From NCBI GenBank assembly GCA_010029945.1, contig RGQW01000107.1:1-5598 (forward strand): DNA of 5,598 nt. The letters run 5' to 3'. This document shows positions 1-5,059 of this stretch, in pieces (the first letter of the stretch is position 1; every line of letters starts with the position of its first letter). Both the position numbers and the translations under genes were made by a program. The DNA is from Actinomycetota bacterium. Lineage in GTDB: Bacteria > Actinomycetota > Actinomycetes > S36-B12. A model generated the notes under the pieces. The model had not been told where the DNA came from and ran no database searches. It was given only the letters and a program-made list of their open reading frames with translations.

Positions 1-62
1 ACAACGCACTGCGTTGCGCTGGCACGAGCCCGCGGGCGAGTCATCGGAACGCAGTGCGTTGT
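1..62. promoter_or_regulatory. Paired palindromic operator-like sites upstream of the response regulator
   Basis: Two 13-bp palindromes, AACGCA-C-TGCGTT at 3-15 and AACGCA-G-TGCGTT at 48-60, lie 45 bp apart centre to centre. The first extends to 15 bp (2-16). The two sites also form one perfect 15-bp inverted repeat, 1-15 against 48-62, with a 32-bp spacer. In the middle of the spacer is a third perfect palindrome, GCCCGCGGGC at 28-37. Odd-centred dyads of this length are typical of sites bound by dimeric repressors such as TetR-family proteins; that family assignment is inference. The sites could control the response regulator to the right, or a leftward gene beyond the window edge. The repeat may continue past position 1. 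An RNA hairpin is less likely because the loop would be 32 nt and no T-run follows. Confidence 0.6.
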
Positions 63-109
63 CCGTCGACGAGCAATTCTCGGCACAAGGATCGGGGGTC
101 TAGTCCGGT

Positions 110-116
110 GGAGGAG
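110..116 (+). promoter_or_regulatory. Shine-Dalgarno sequence for the response regulator
   Basis: GGAGGAG is a strong anti-16S match and ends 12 nt before the GTG at 129. That spacing is longer than usual but favours 129 over the in-frame GTGs at 108, which overlaps this motif, and at 54, which lies inside the second palindrome. Confidence 0.5.
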
Positions 117-128
117 CAGCACGCAGCA

Positions 129-767
129 GTGTCGGTCGCGGTCATCGATGACCATGAACTCGTGCGTCAGGGTCTGGCGTCACTCCTAGCAGGCGCGGTG
201 GTCGCTGGCCGCCAGGTCGAGGTCGTGTACGCGGGAGGCAGTGTTCAGGCCGGCATCGAGGCGCGGCCAGACATTGCTGTGCTGGACGTCGATCTCGGCC
301 CAGGGTCGGCACGGGTGGACCAAGCCGTCGGTGAACTGCTCGAAGCCGGGAGTCGGGTCCTGATGATCAGTGCTTACGACGACCCACGCAGTATCAAGGC
401 CGGACTCGAGGCGGGGGCGCTTGGTTTCGTGCCCAAGCGTGTGTCCCTCGAGGTGTTGGTGGAGGCGCTGTCCACCGTCTACACCGACGAGCTCTACTTG
501 TCGGTCGATCTCGCGTCGATCCTGGCGGCCGCTGTCGAAACACCGGACCTGAGTCCTCGCGAGTCCGAGGCGTTGAGGCTGTACGCGTCGGGCTTGTCGA
601 TGACCGCAGTGGCTCGCCGGTTGGAAATCTCCCCGCACACGGCCAAGGAGTACCTCGACCGGGTCCGGGCGAAGTACGCAGCCGTGGGACGCGAGGCCCG
701 CACCCGCACCGAGTTGTACGCGGCGGCACAGTCAGACGGGCTCTTGGAGGAACCCGGGCAATCCTGA
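129..767 (+). CDS. NarL/LuxR-family two-component response regulator
   Basis: Predicted cytoplasmic DNA-binding response regulator of 212 aa. The N-terminal receiver domain (about residues 2-118) has the acidic pair D7-D8 in VIDDHELVRQG, the likely phosphoacceptor D53 in VLDVDLG, the switch residue S81 in ISAYDD and the conserved lysine K103 in FVPK. A LuxR-type helix-turn-helix follows (about 139-200), opening with LSPRESEALRLYASG and carrying SPHTAKEYLDRVRAKY around the recognition helix. The HTH tail (VGREARTRTEL) is longer than in textbook NarL, a variant I recall from actinobacterial regulators. The start is chosen because it places the receiver domain directly at the N-terminus and has GGAGGAG upstream. 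GTG 108 and GTG 54 are in-frame alternatives, and the frame has no stop back to the window edge. No histidine kinase is visible, so signal and targets are unknown. It faces the acetyltransferase convergently. Confidence 0.9.
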   Translation: MSVAVIDDHELVRQGLASLLAGAVVAGRQVEVVYAGGSVQAGIEARPDIAVLDVDLGPGSARVDQAVGELLEAGSRVLMISAYDDPRSIKAGLEAGALGFVPKRVSLEVLVEALSTVYTDELYLSVDLASILAAAVETPDLSPRESEALRLYASGLSMTAVARRLEISPHTAKEYLDRVRAKYAAVGREARTRTELYAAAQSDGLLEEPGQS

Positions 768-797
768 AGCCTTCAGGAAAAGGCTCTGGTTCGTCGG

Positions 798-823
798 TCG
801 TGTCCCCCCAATTGGGGACACGA
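798..823. terminator. Strong hairpin in the convergent intergenic region
   Basis: A perfect 10-bp stem pairs TCGTGTCCCC (798-807) with GGGGACACGA (814-823) around the 6-nt loop CCAATT. It starts 31 nt after the regulator stop. There is no T-run on either side, so it is not a canonical intrinsic terminator. U-tract-poor hairpins at gene ends are reported in actinobacteria, and the position between convergent genes suits bidirectional termination or 3'-end protection. A slipped 12-bp DNA palindrome, CCCCAATTGGGG (806-817), shares its centre region. Confidence 0.55.
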
Positions 824-864
824 AGCGGTAGCGCCCGCGGGCGTCGACACGCCATTGTGTGGTG

Positions 865-900
865 TCCGGCGACAGCGGGGGAGTCGCCGGATTCTTCTTT
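865..900 (+). terminator. Intrinsic terminator of the response regulator
   Basis: A perfect 9-bp stem pairs TCCGGCGAC (865-873) with GTCGCCGGA (883-891) around a 9-nt G-rich loop. It is followed immediately by TTCTTCTTT (892-900). The stem plus T-rich tail fits a rho-independent terminator reading on the plus strand, about 100 nt after the regulator stop and just before the end of the opposing acetyltransferase gene. On the minus strand the hairpin is preceded by the A-rich tract and may serve only weakly. Confidence 0.75.
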
Positions 901-915
901 GCCCGAGCGCTCGGG

Positions 916-1485
916 TCACAGATAGGCGCGCAGGCGTATTTGCCGCAGGGTCACCGGTGAGGCTCCGGCCGGTTCATCAATGGCTGGTTCGTCGTAAGCG
1001 ATCTCGCGGTGGGCTCCATCGGAGTCGAACCCGGCGGAGCGCAAGATGTGCAGTCGATGATCGTCCGCGGCGGCGATCCATACCGACAGCGCGCGGGCGC
1101 CGACACTCGTTGCCGAATCAGCGAGCGCTGCCAGCAGCCGCGAACCGTGGCCTGCACCGCGCTCGCCGGGTAGCACCTCCCAGGCCACGATCTCCACGGT
1201 GTCGGGTTCGGCATCGGTGTCCGTGCACGGCGCAATACCCGCGAATCCCACCGGTTCTCCGCCACGGGTAGCGACCACGACACGGTGCGCGGGCCCGGGC
1301 GGAGCGATCACTGCCCGAGCCCAGGCGAGCTCGGCGTCGCTCGCGGTTACGGCGTCGAAGATGGATTCGGGCCACGAATAGTCGTGACGCCAGCAGGTCT
1401 CTTGCATCGTCGCGATGGCGGTGGCGTCGGCGGCTGTTGCCGGTCGCACGAAACCTGGCTCGCCGGAGCCTGGTGGATCACCCAT
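916..1485 (-). CDS. GNAT-family N-acetyltransferase
   Basis: Predicted soluble acetyl-CoA-dependent N-acetyltransferase of 189 aa; the substrate cannot be read from sequence. The fold runs from about FVRPATAADATAIATM (residues 12-27). Central strands are followed by motif A, EVLPGERGAGHGSRLLAAL (about 103-121), whose R109-G-A-G112-H-G114 matches the R/Q-x-x-G-x-G/A pyrophosphate-binding loop. Motif B is around HRLHILRSAGFDSDG (143-157), with the usual GF near the end of the domain. The C-terminal 30 residues continue past the domain and are not recognised. ATG 1485 is used with a weak GAGAG about 9 nt upstream; an internal GTG (residue 13) would still keep the domain. The gene is divergent from thyX by 32 bp, so its own promoter must lie within the thyX 5' coding region. 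It is convergent with the regulator. Confidence 0.87.
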   Translation of the reverse strand: MGDPPGSGEPGFVRPATAADATAIATMQETCWRHDYSWPESIFDAVTASDAELAWARAVIAPPGPAHRVVVATRGGEPVGFAGIAPCTDTDAEPDTVEIVAWEVLPGERGAGHGSRLLAALADSATSVGARALSVWIAAADDHRLHILRSAGFDSDGAHREIAYDEPAIDEPAGASPVTLRQIRLRAYL

Positions 1486-1504
1486 CTGAATAGTCTCTCG
1501 CGGG

Positions 1505-1510
1505 TAGTGT
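1505..1510 (+). promoter_or_regulatory. Candidate -10 element for leaderless thyX
   Basis: TAGTGT matches the actinobacterial -10 pattern TANNNT and ends 7 nt before the GTG start at 1518. Transcription would therefore begin at or next to the start codon. No recognisable -35 is present. A second match, TAGTCT at 1491-1496, would give a leader of about 15 nt. Confidence 0.5.
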
Positions 1511-1517
1511 TGCGAGG

Positions 1518-2297
1518 GTGCCCAGCCTCCCTGACAGCAGCGATCACGACGCTTCTTCCGCCTCCGACGCCAGCGATGCCAGCGGCGACATCACGTTTCG
1601 CAGCGACGTCACCGTGGAACTCGTCCGGGCGAGTGCCCGGGATGCCGACGTCGTTTTTGCCGCCCGCGTCTCGACTGTCGGTGAGTCCAGTGTTGAGGAT
1701 GTCGATTCGGATGCGCAGCGTTCGGCGGGGCTGATCCGCTACTTGATGCGCGAGCGTCATGGAAGTCCCTTCGAGCACAACTCCATGACGTTCTTCGTGC
1801 AAGCGCCCATCTTCATGTGGCGTGAGCACATGCGGCATCGGATTGCCAGTTACAACGAGGAATCCGGTCGTTACCGCGAACTGCGTCCGATCTTCTACGT
1901 TCCGGACCAAACGCGGTCGGTGGTCCAGGACGGAAAGCCCGGGGCCTATGAGTTCCATCCCGGCACGCCGGAGCAGTACGCCGTTATCGACTCTGCAACC
2001 CGGGAATCCTGCGTGGTGGCCTACGACGCCTACCAGCGCATGCTCGATGCAGGGATCGCCCGGGAAGTGGCGCGCATGGTGCTGCCGGTCACCATCTATT
2101 CGTCCGCCTATGTGACGATGAATGCCCGTGCGTTGATGAACTTCCTGTCGTTGCGCAAGAAGAGTGATGATGCGACCTATCCGAGTTACCCCCAGCGGGA
2201 AATCGAAATGGTCGCGGAGGCGTACGAGGAGCATTTCGCCCGACTGATGCCGATCACCCACGAGGCTTTCGTGGCTTCTGGGCGTGTGGCCCCGTGA
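1518..2297 (+). CDS. thyX: FAD-dependent (flavin) thymidylate synthase ThyX
   Basis: Converts dUMP to dTMP using FAD, NADPH and methylenetetrahydrofolate, in place of or alongside ThyA; cytoplasmic and homotetrameric in the family. The 259-aa product carries the ThyX signature RHR-x7-S-x-R at residues 106-118 (RHRIASYNEESGR). It also has the preceding HGSPFEHNSMTFFV block (81-94) and the distal NARALMNFLSLR segment (202-213). It ends in RLMPITHEAFVASGRVAP, closely like the streptomycete proteins as I remember them. The conserved part begins at FRSDVTVELV (residue 27). Before it is a Ser/Asp/Ala-rich tail containing DASSASDASDASG. GTG 1518 is the only usable start: an in-frame stop lies at 1491 and no other start codon precedes the conserved region. 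A GAGG abuts the GTG with no spacing and cannot serve as a Shine-Dalgarno. Initiation is inferred to be leaderless. dapA follows after 27 bp. Confidence 0.97.
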   Translation: MPSLPDSSDHDASSASDASDASGDITFRSDVTVELVRASARDADVVFAARVSTVGESSVEDVDSDAQRSAGLIRYLMRERHGSPFEHNSMTFFVQAPIFMWREHMRHRIASYNEESGRYRELRPIFYVPDQTRSVVQDGKPGAYEFHPGTPEQYAVIDSATRESCVVAYDAYQRMLDAGIAREVARMVLPVTIYSSAYVTMNARALMNFLSLRKKSDDATYPSYPQREIEMVAEAYEEHFARLMPITHEAFVASGRVAP

Positions 2298-2311
2298 TGC
2301 CGGCCAGCCGA

Positions 2312-2317
2312 TAGCCT
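2312..2317 (+). promoter_or_regulatory. Candidate -10 element for leaderless dapA
   Basis: TAGCCT lies in the 27-bp gap between thyX and dapA and ends 7 nt before the ATG at 2325, exactly the spacing seen at thyX. No Shine-Dalgarno precedes the ATG. dapA may therefore have its own leaderless transcript in addition to any read-through from thyX. Confidence 0.5.
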
Positions 2318-2324
2318 GACGGCC

Positions 2325-3233
2325 ATGTCGACACACGCTTCATCCCGCGGAACTCCCTTCGGAGTGATGCTCACCGCGATGGTCACGCCCTTCGCGTCCG
2401 ATGGCAGCCAAGATCTCGATGGTGCACAGGTACTTGCTACGCACCTGGTCGATCAGCTGGGCCACGACGGACTCGTGATCAACGGGACGACGGGTGAGTC
2501 CGCCACCAAGACCGACCAAGAGGATCGCGACCTGGTGGCCGCAGTCGTCGAGGCCGTCGGCGATCGCGCGTGGGTGGTGGCCGGTGTCGGCACGAACGAC
2601 ACCTCGCATTCCATCGCGAGCGCCAAAGCTGCGGCCGCAGCCGGCGCGCATGGCGTCATGGCTGTTGCCCCGTACTACAACCGACCCCCGCAGGAAGGCT
2701 TGATCACCCACTTCCATGCGATCGCCGATGCCACCGACCTGCCTCTATTGACGTACGACATTCCCAAGAGAACCGGTGTCGCCATCGAGACGGAAACTCT
2801 CGTGCGTATTGCCGAGCACCCGAATGTGGTGGCAAACAAGGACGCGAAGGGTGACCTGGATGCCACGCAGTGGGCGATGGCTCGCACGGACCTGGCGTGG
2901 TACTGCGGTGACGACATCTTGAACTTGCCGATGCTCATGCTGGGGGCGTCGGGAATGGTGTCGGTGGTGGGTCACGTCGTGGGGGACCGTCTCAAGGAGA
3001 TGGCCCAGGCGCTCGCGGCTGGCGACGTTTCCCGGGCCCGTGCCATCAACGCCGAACTGCTGCCCGTCTATACGGGTCTGTTCCGAACCCAAGGCGTCAT
3101 CTTGACGAAGGCAGCCTTGCGCATGCAGGGCCTACCGGCGGGTGGCTTGCGACTTCCGCTCGTCGACGCGACCCCGGCCCAGGAGGAGCAGTTGCGTATC
3201 GACCTCGCCGGGGTTCGCGGCATCGGCGCCTGA
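2325..3233 (+). CDS. dapA: 4-hydroxy-tetrahydrodipicolinate synthase DapA
   Basis: Condenses pyruvate with aspartate semialdehyde, the first committed step to diaminopimelate and lysine; a cytoplasmic class I aldolase-type TIM barrel. The 302-aa length is normal for the family. Visible family features are GTTGES (54-59, with T55/T56 matching the E. coli T44/T45 pair), PYYNRPPQEGL (116-126, Y117-Y118), Y144 in TYDIPKRTG (the catalytic tyrosine), R149 in the same motif (carboxylate binding), and the Schiff-base lysine K172 in NKDAKGDL. All key residues are present, so it should be active. The first ten residues are a variable tail before PFGVMLTAMVTPF. ATG 2325 is supported by the TAGCCT element upstream rather than by a Shine-Dalgarno. 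The stop is 2 bp from the rnj start. No dapB is seen in this window. Confidence 0.97.
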   Translation: MSTHASSRGTPFGVMLTAMVTPFASDGSQDLDGAQVLATHLVDQLGHDGLVINGTTGESATKTDQEDRDLVAAVVEAVGDRAWVVAGVGTNDTSHSIASAKAAAAAGAHGVMAVAPYYNRPPQEGLITHFHAIADATDLPLLTYDIPKRTGVAIETETLVRIAEHPNVVANKDAKGDLDATQWAMARTDLAWYCGDDILNLPMLMLGASGMVSVVGHVVGDRLKEMAQALAAGDVSRARAINAELLPVYTGLFRTQGVILTKAALRMQGLPAGGLRLPLVDATPAQEEQLRIDLAGVRGIGA

Positions 3234-3235
3234 CC

Positions 3236-4921
3236 GTGCAGCACGACGAGATTCCGTCGCCCGCGCCGCTGAAAGAAGGAGCGCTGCGGGTTCTGCCGAT
3301 CGGCGGCTTGGGAGAGATCGGCCGCAACATGGCCGTTTTCGATTTCGATGGCTCGCTTCTCATCGTCGATTGCGGGGTGCTCTTTCCCGAAGAGTCACAA
3401 CCGGGCGTCGACTTGATCCTGCCGGACTTCACTCCTATTGCCGATCGCTTGGAAGATGTCGAGGCAATCGTTCTCACGCACGGACACGAGGACCACATCG
3501 GAGCGGTTCCCTACCTCCTGCGGATGCGTCCTGACATACCGATCTACGGAAGCCGACTGACTCTGGCGTTCCTGAAGGCGAAGACGACCGAGCACCGGCT
3601 GTCGCCGGACCTGCACGAAGTCAGTGATGGCGAGCAGGTGCAGGTGGGCCCGTTCGGCGTCGAATTCCTCGCCGTGAATCACTCGATTCCCGATGCCATG
3701 GCCGTGGCGATCACCACCGATGCTGGCCGGGTCCTGCACACCGGGGACTTCAAGGTCGACCAGCTGCCGTTGGACGGTCGGGTCACCGACCTCAACGGCT
3801 TCGCCCGTTTGGGTGATGAGGGAGTGGATCTGTTGATGATCGACTCCACGAATGCCGAGGTTCCGGGGTTCATTCCCAGCGAGCGGGACATCATGCCGGT
3901 CCTGGACTCCGTCTTCGCCAAGGCACGAGGTCGCGTCATCGTCGCGTCCTTCGCCTCACACGTGCACCGCATTCAACAGATCATCGACATGGCCGTCGAG
4001 CACAGGCGAAAGATTGCCTTCGTCGGTCGGTCCATGGTGCGCAATATGCACATCGCCCGTGACCTCGGGTTCTTGTCGATTCCAGAAGCGACGTTGGTGT
4101 CGGCCGACGATCTGGCCGATCTACCCGACGACAAAGCAGTCCTGATCTGCACCGGGTCGCAGGGGGAGCCGATGGCTGTTTTGTCGCGGATCGCCAATCG
4201 TGATCATGCGATTTCCGTCGGGCCTTCGGACACCGTGGTGCTGGCATCGTCGCTGATCCCTGGAAACGAAAACGCCGTCAATCGCGTCATCAATGGCTTG
4301 ACCAAACTCGGCGCGTCGGTGGTGCATAAGGGAAATGCTCTGGTGCACGTTTCCGGCCACGCGTCCGCCGGGGAGTTGCGCTTCGTCTACAACCTGGTGA
4401 AACCGCGCTTCGTCATGCCCGTGCACGGAGAGTGGCGACACCTGGTGGCGAATGCCGCGGTGGCGCAGAGCGTGGGCATCGACTCGCGTCGCATCCTCGT
4501 GGTGGACGACGGCGTCTCGGTCGATCTCGACGAGCAGCGCGCGGTGATCAGTGGATACACACCTGTTGGTTTCGTGTACGTGGACGGATCGAGCATCGGT
4601 GACCTGACCGAAGCGTCCCTGAAAGACCGGCGGGTGCTCGGTGAGGAGGGGTTCATCTCGATCATCGCGGTCGTGGACATCGTGGCCGGCACGGTGGTCG
4701 CCGGTCCGGAAATCCACGAGCGCGGATTTGGCGAGGAAGTCCTCTCCGAAGGGGTCGACGACGTCACCGGGAAGGTGCGCGAAGCGCTCGAGCAGGCTCT
4801 CGCTGACGGCATCGACGACCCGCACGACCTCCAGCAACGAATGCGGCGCGTGGTGGGTCGGTGGGTCAATGCGACCCACCGCCGCCGGCCGATGATCGTC
4901 CCGGTGGTTGTCGAGGCCTGA
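3236..4921 (+). CDS. rnj: Ribonuclease J (metallo-beta-lactamase / beta-CASP)
   Basis: Zinc-dependent RNase combining endonuclease and 5'-3' exonuclease activity, acting in rRNA maturation and mRNA turnover. The 561-aa product matches the usual actinobacterial length. The metallo-beta-lactamase part begins at LPIGGLGEIGRN (20-31). It has the metal-binding HGHEDH motif (H82, H84, D86, H87), H149 in AVNHS and D171 in HTGDFK. DSTNAEVPGF (203-212) leads into the beta-CASP domain, which contains ASFASHVHRIQQI (237-249) and FVGRSMVRNM (262-271). HVSGHASAGEL (371-381) and PVHGEWRHL (395-403, H397) complete the site. The C-terminal dimerisation-type domain ends in RRRPMIVPVVVEA. No catalytic residue is missing. 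GTG 3236 sits 2 nt after the dapA TGA with no Shine-Dalgarno, so translation is probably coupled to dapA termination and the two genes are likely co-transcribed. Confidence 0.97.
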   Translation: MQHDEIPSPAPLKEGALRVLPIGGLGEIGRNMAVFDFDGSLLIVDCGVLFPEESQPGVDLILPDFTPIADRLEDVEAIVLTHGHEDHIGAVPYLLRMRPDIPIYGSRLTLAFLKAKTTEHRLSPDLHEVSDGEQVQVGPFGVEFLAVNHSIPDAMAVAITTDAGRVLHTGDFKVDQLPLDGRVTDLNGFARLGDEGVDLLMIDSTNAEVPGFIPSERDIMPVLDSVFAKARGRVIVASFASHVHRIQQIIDMAVEHRRKIAFVGRSMVRNMHIARDLGFLSIPEATLVSADDLADLPDDKAVLICTGSQGEPMAVLSRIANRDHAISVGPSDTVVLASSLIPGNENAVNRVINGLTKLGASVVHKGNALVHVSGHASAGELRFVYNLVKPRFVMPVHGEWRHLVANAAVAQSVGIDSRRILVVDDGVSVDLDEQRAVISGYTPVGFVYVDGSSIGDLTEASLKDRRVLGEEGFISIIAVVDIVAGTVVAGPEIHERGFGEEVLSEGVDDVTGKVREALEQALADGIDDPHDLQQRMRRVVGRWVNATHRRRPMIVPVVVEA

Positions 4922-4923
4922 AT

Positions 4924-4944
4924 CGGCGCCGGTCAGCGCCGGTC
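4924..4944 (+). repeat. 9-bp tandem repeat and small hairpin after rnj
   Basis: GCGCCGGTC occurs at 4926-4934 and 4936-4944, period 10. The same bases can fold as CGGCGC (4924-4929) with GCGCCG (4936-4941) around a 6-nt loop, just after the rnj stop. No T-run follows, so it is at best a weak terminator or 3'-end stem. Confidence 0.4.
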
Positions 4945-4957
4945 CTGTCCGCAGCCG

Positions 4958-4987
4958 TTGACCGCTCGGAGGGCAGAGGCGAAATAT
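4958..4987 (+). promoter_or_regulatory. Possible upstream ftsK promoter
   Basis: TTGACC at 4958-4963 is a good -35 match. AAATAT at 4982-4987, 18 bp further on, is a poor -10 match that keeps the key A and final T. Transcription would start near 4994 and give a leader of about 65 nt with no Shine-Dalgarno before the ftsK ATG. Speculative. Confidence 0.25.
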
Positions 4988-5002
4988 CCCTTTTTCCTGG
5001 TG

Positions 5003-5018
5003 CGCGTGTTACGCGTGT
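5003..5018. repeat. Short direct and inverted repeat upstream of ftsK
   Basis: CGCGTGT occurs at 5003-5009 and 5012-5018 (period 9). CGCGT (5003-5007) is also inverted against ACGCG (5011-5015). It sits 30 bp upstream of the proposed ftsK -10, where a regulator could bind, but repeats this short also arise by chance in GC-rich DNA. Confidence 0.3.
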
Positions 5019-5047
5019 GACTACCGGGATTGTGTGCTTTCCGGCGC

Positions 5048-5053
5048 TAGCCT
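5048..5053 (+). promoter_or_regulatory. Candidate -10 element for leaderless ftsK
   Basis: TAGCCT, the same hexamer as at dapA, ends 6 nt before the ATG at 5060. No purine-rich Shine-Dalgarno lies in the preceding bases, which are CTCCCTGC. The rest of the 138-bp gap after rnj holds only the short repeats and the weak -35/-10 pair listed separately. Confidence 0.5.
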
Positions 5054-5059
5054 CCCTGC

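Noticed and set aside
762..778. TCCTGAAG-C-CTTCAGGA inverted repeat over the response regulator stop codon
   Set aside because: The perfect 8-bp arms have a 1-nt centre, so the RNA hairpin would have a tiny loop, and it is followed by AAAAGGC rather than T. It is not a terminator, and the strong hairpins further on explain termination better.
855..1271. Open 138-codon plus-strand reading over the acetyltransferase and terminator
   Set aside because: It is antisense to a clear GNAT gene and begins before the terminator stem. The Arg-rich product matches nothing I know.
1347..2336. Open 329-codon reading on the minus strand across thyX
   Set aside because: It lies antisense to a gene with clear ThyX motifs and overlaps the acetyltransferase and dapA ends. 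The translation is His/Arg-rich and matches no family I know; it is a shadow of GC-rich codon bias.
4121..4879. Open 252-codon reading on the minus strand inside rnj
   Set aside because: It is opposite a conserved RNase J coding region and has no recognisable domain or ribosome-binding site.
4968..4995. GGAGGG with CCC and TTTTT as an rnj terminator
   Set aside because: The stem has only four Watson-Crick pairs plus wobbles across a 14-nt loop, too weak to support.
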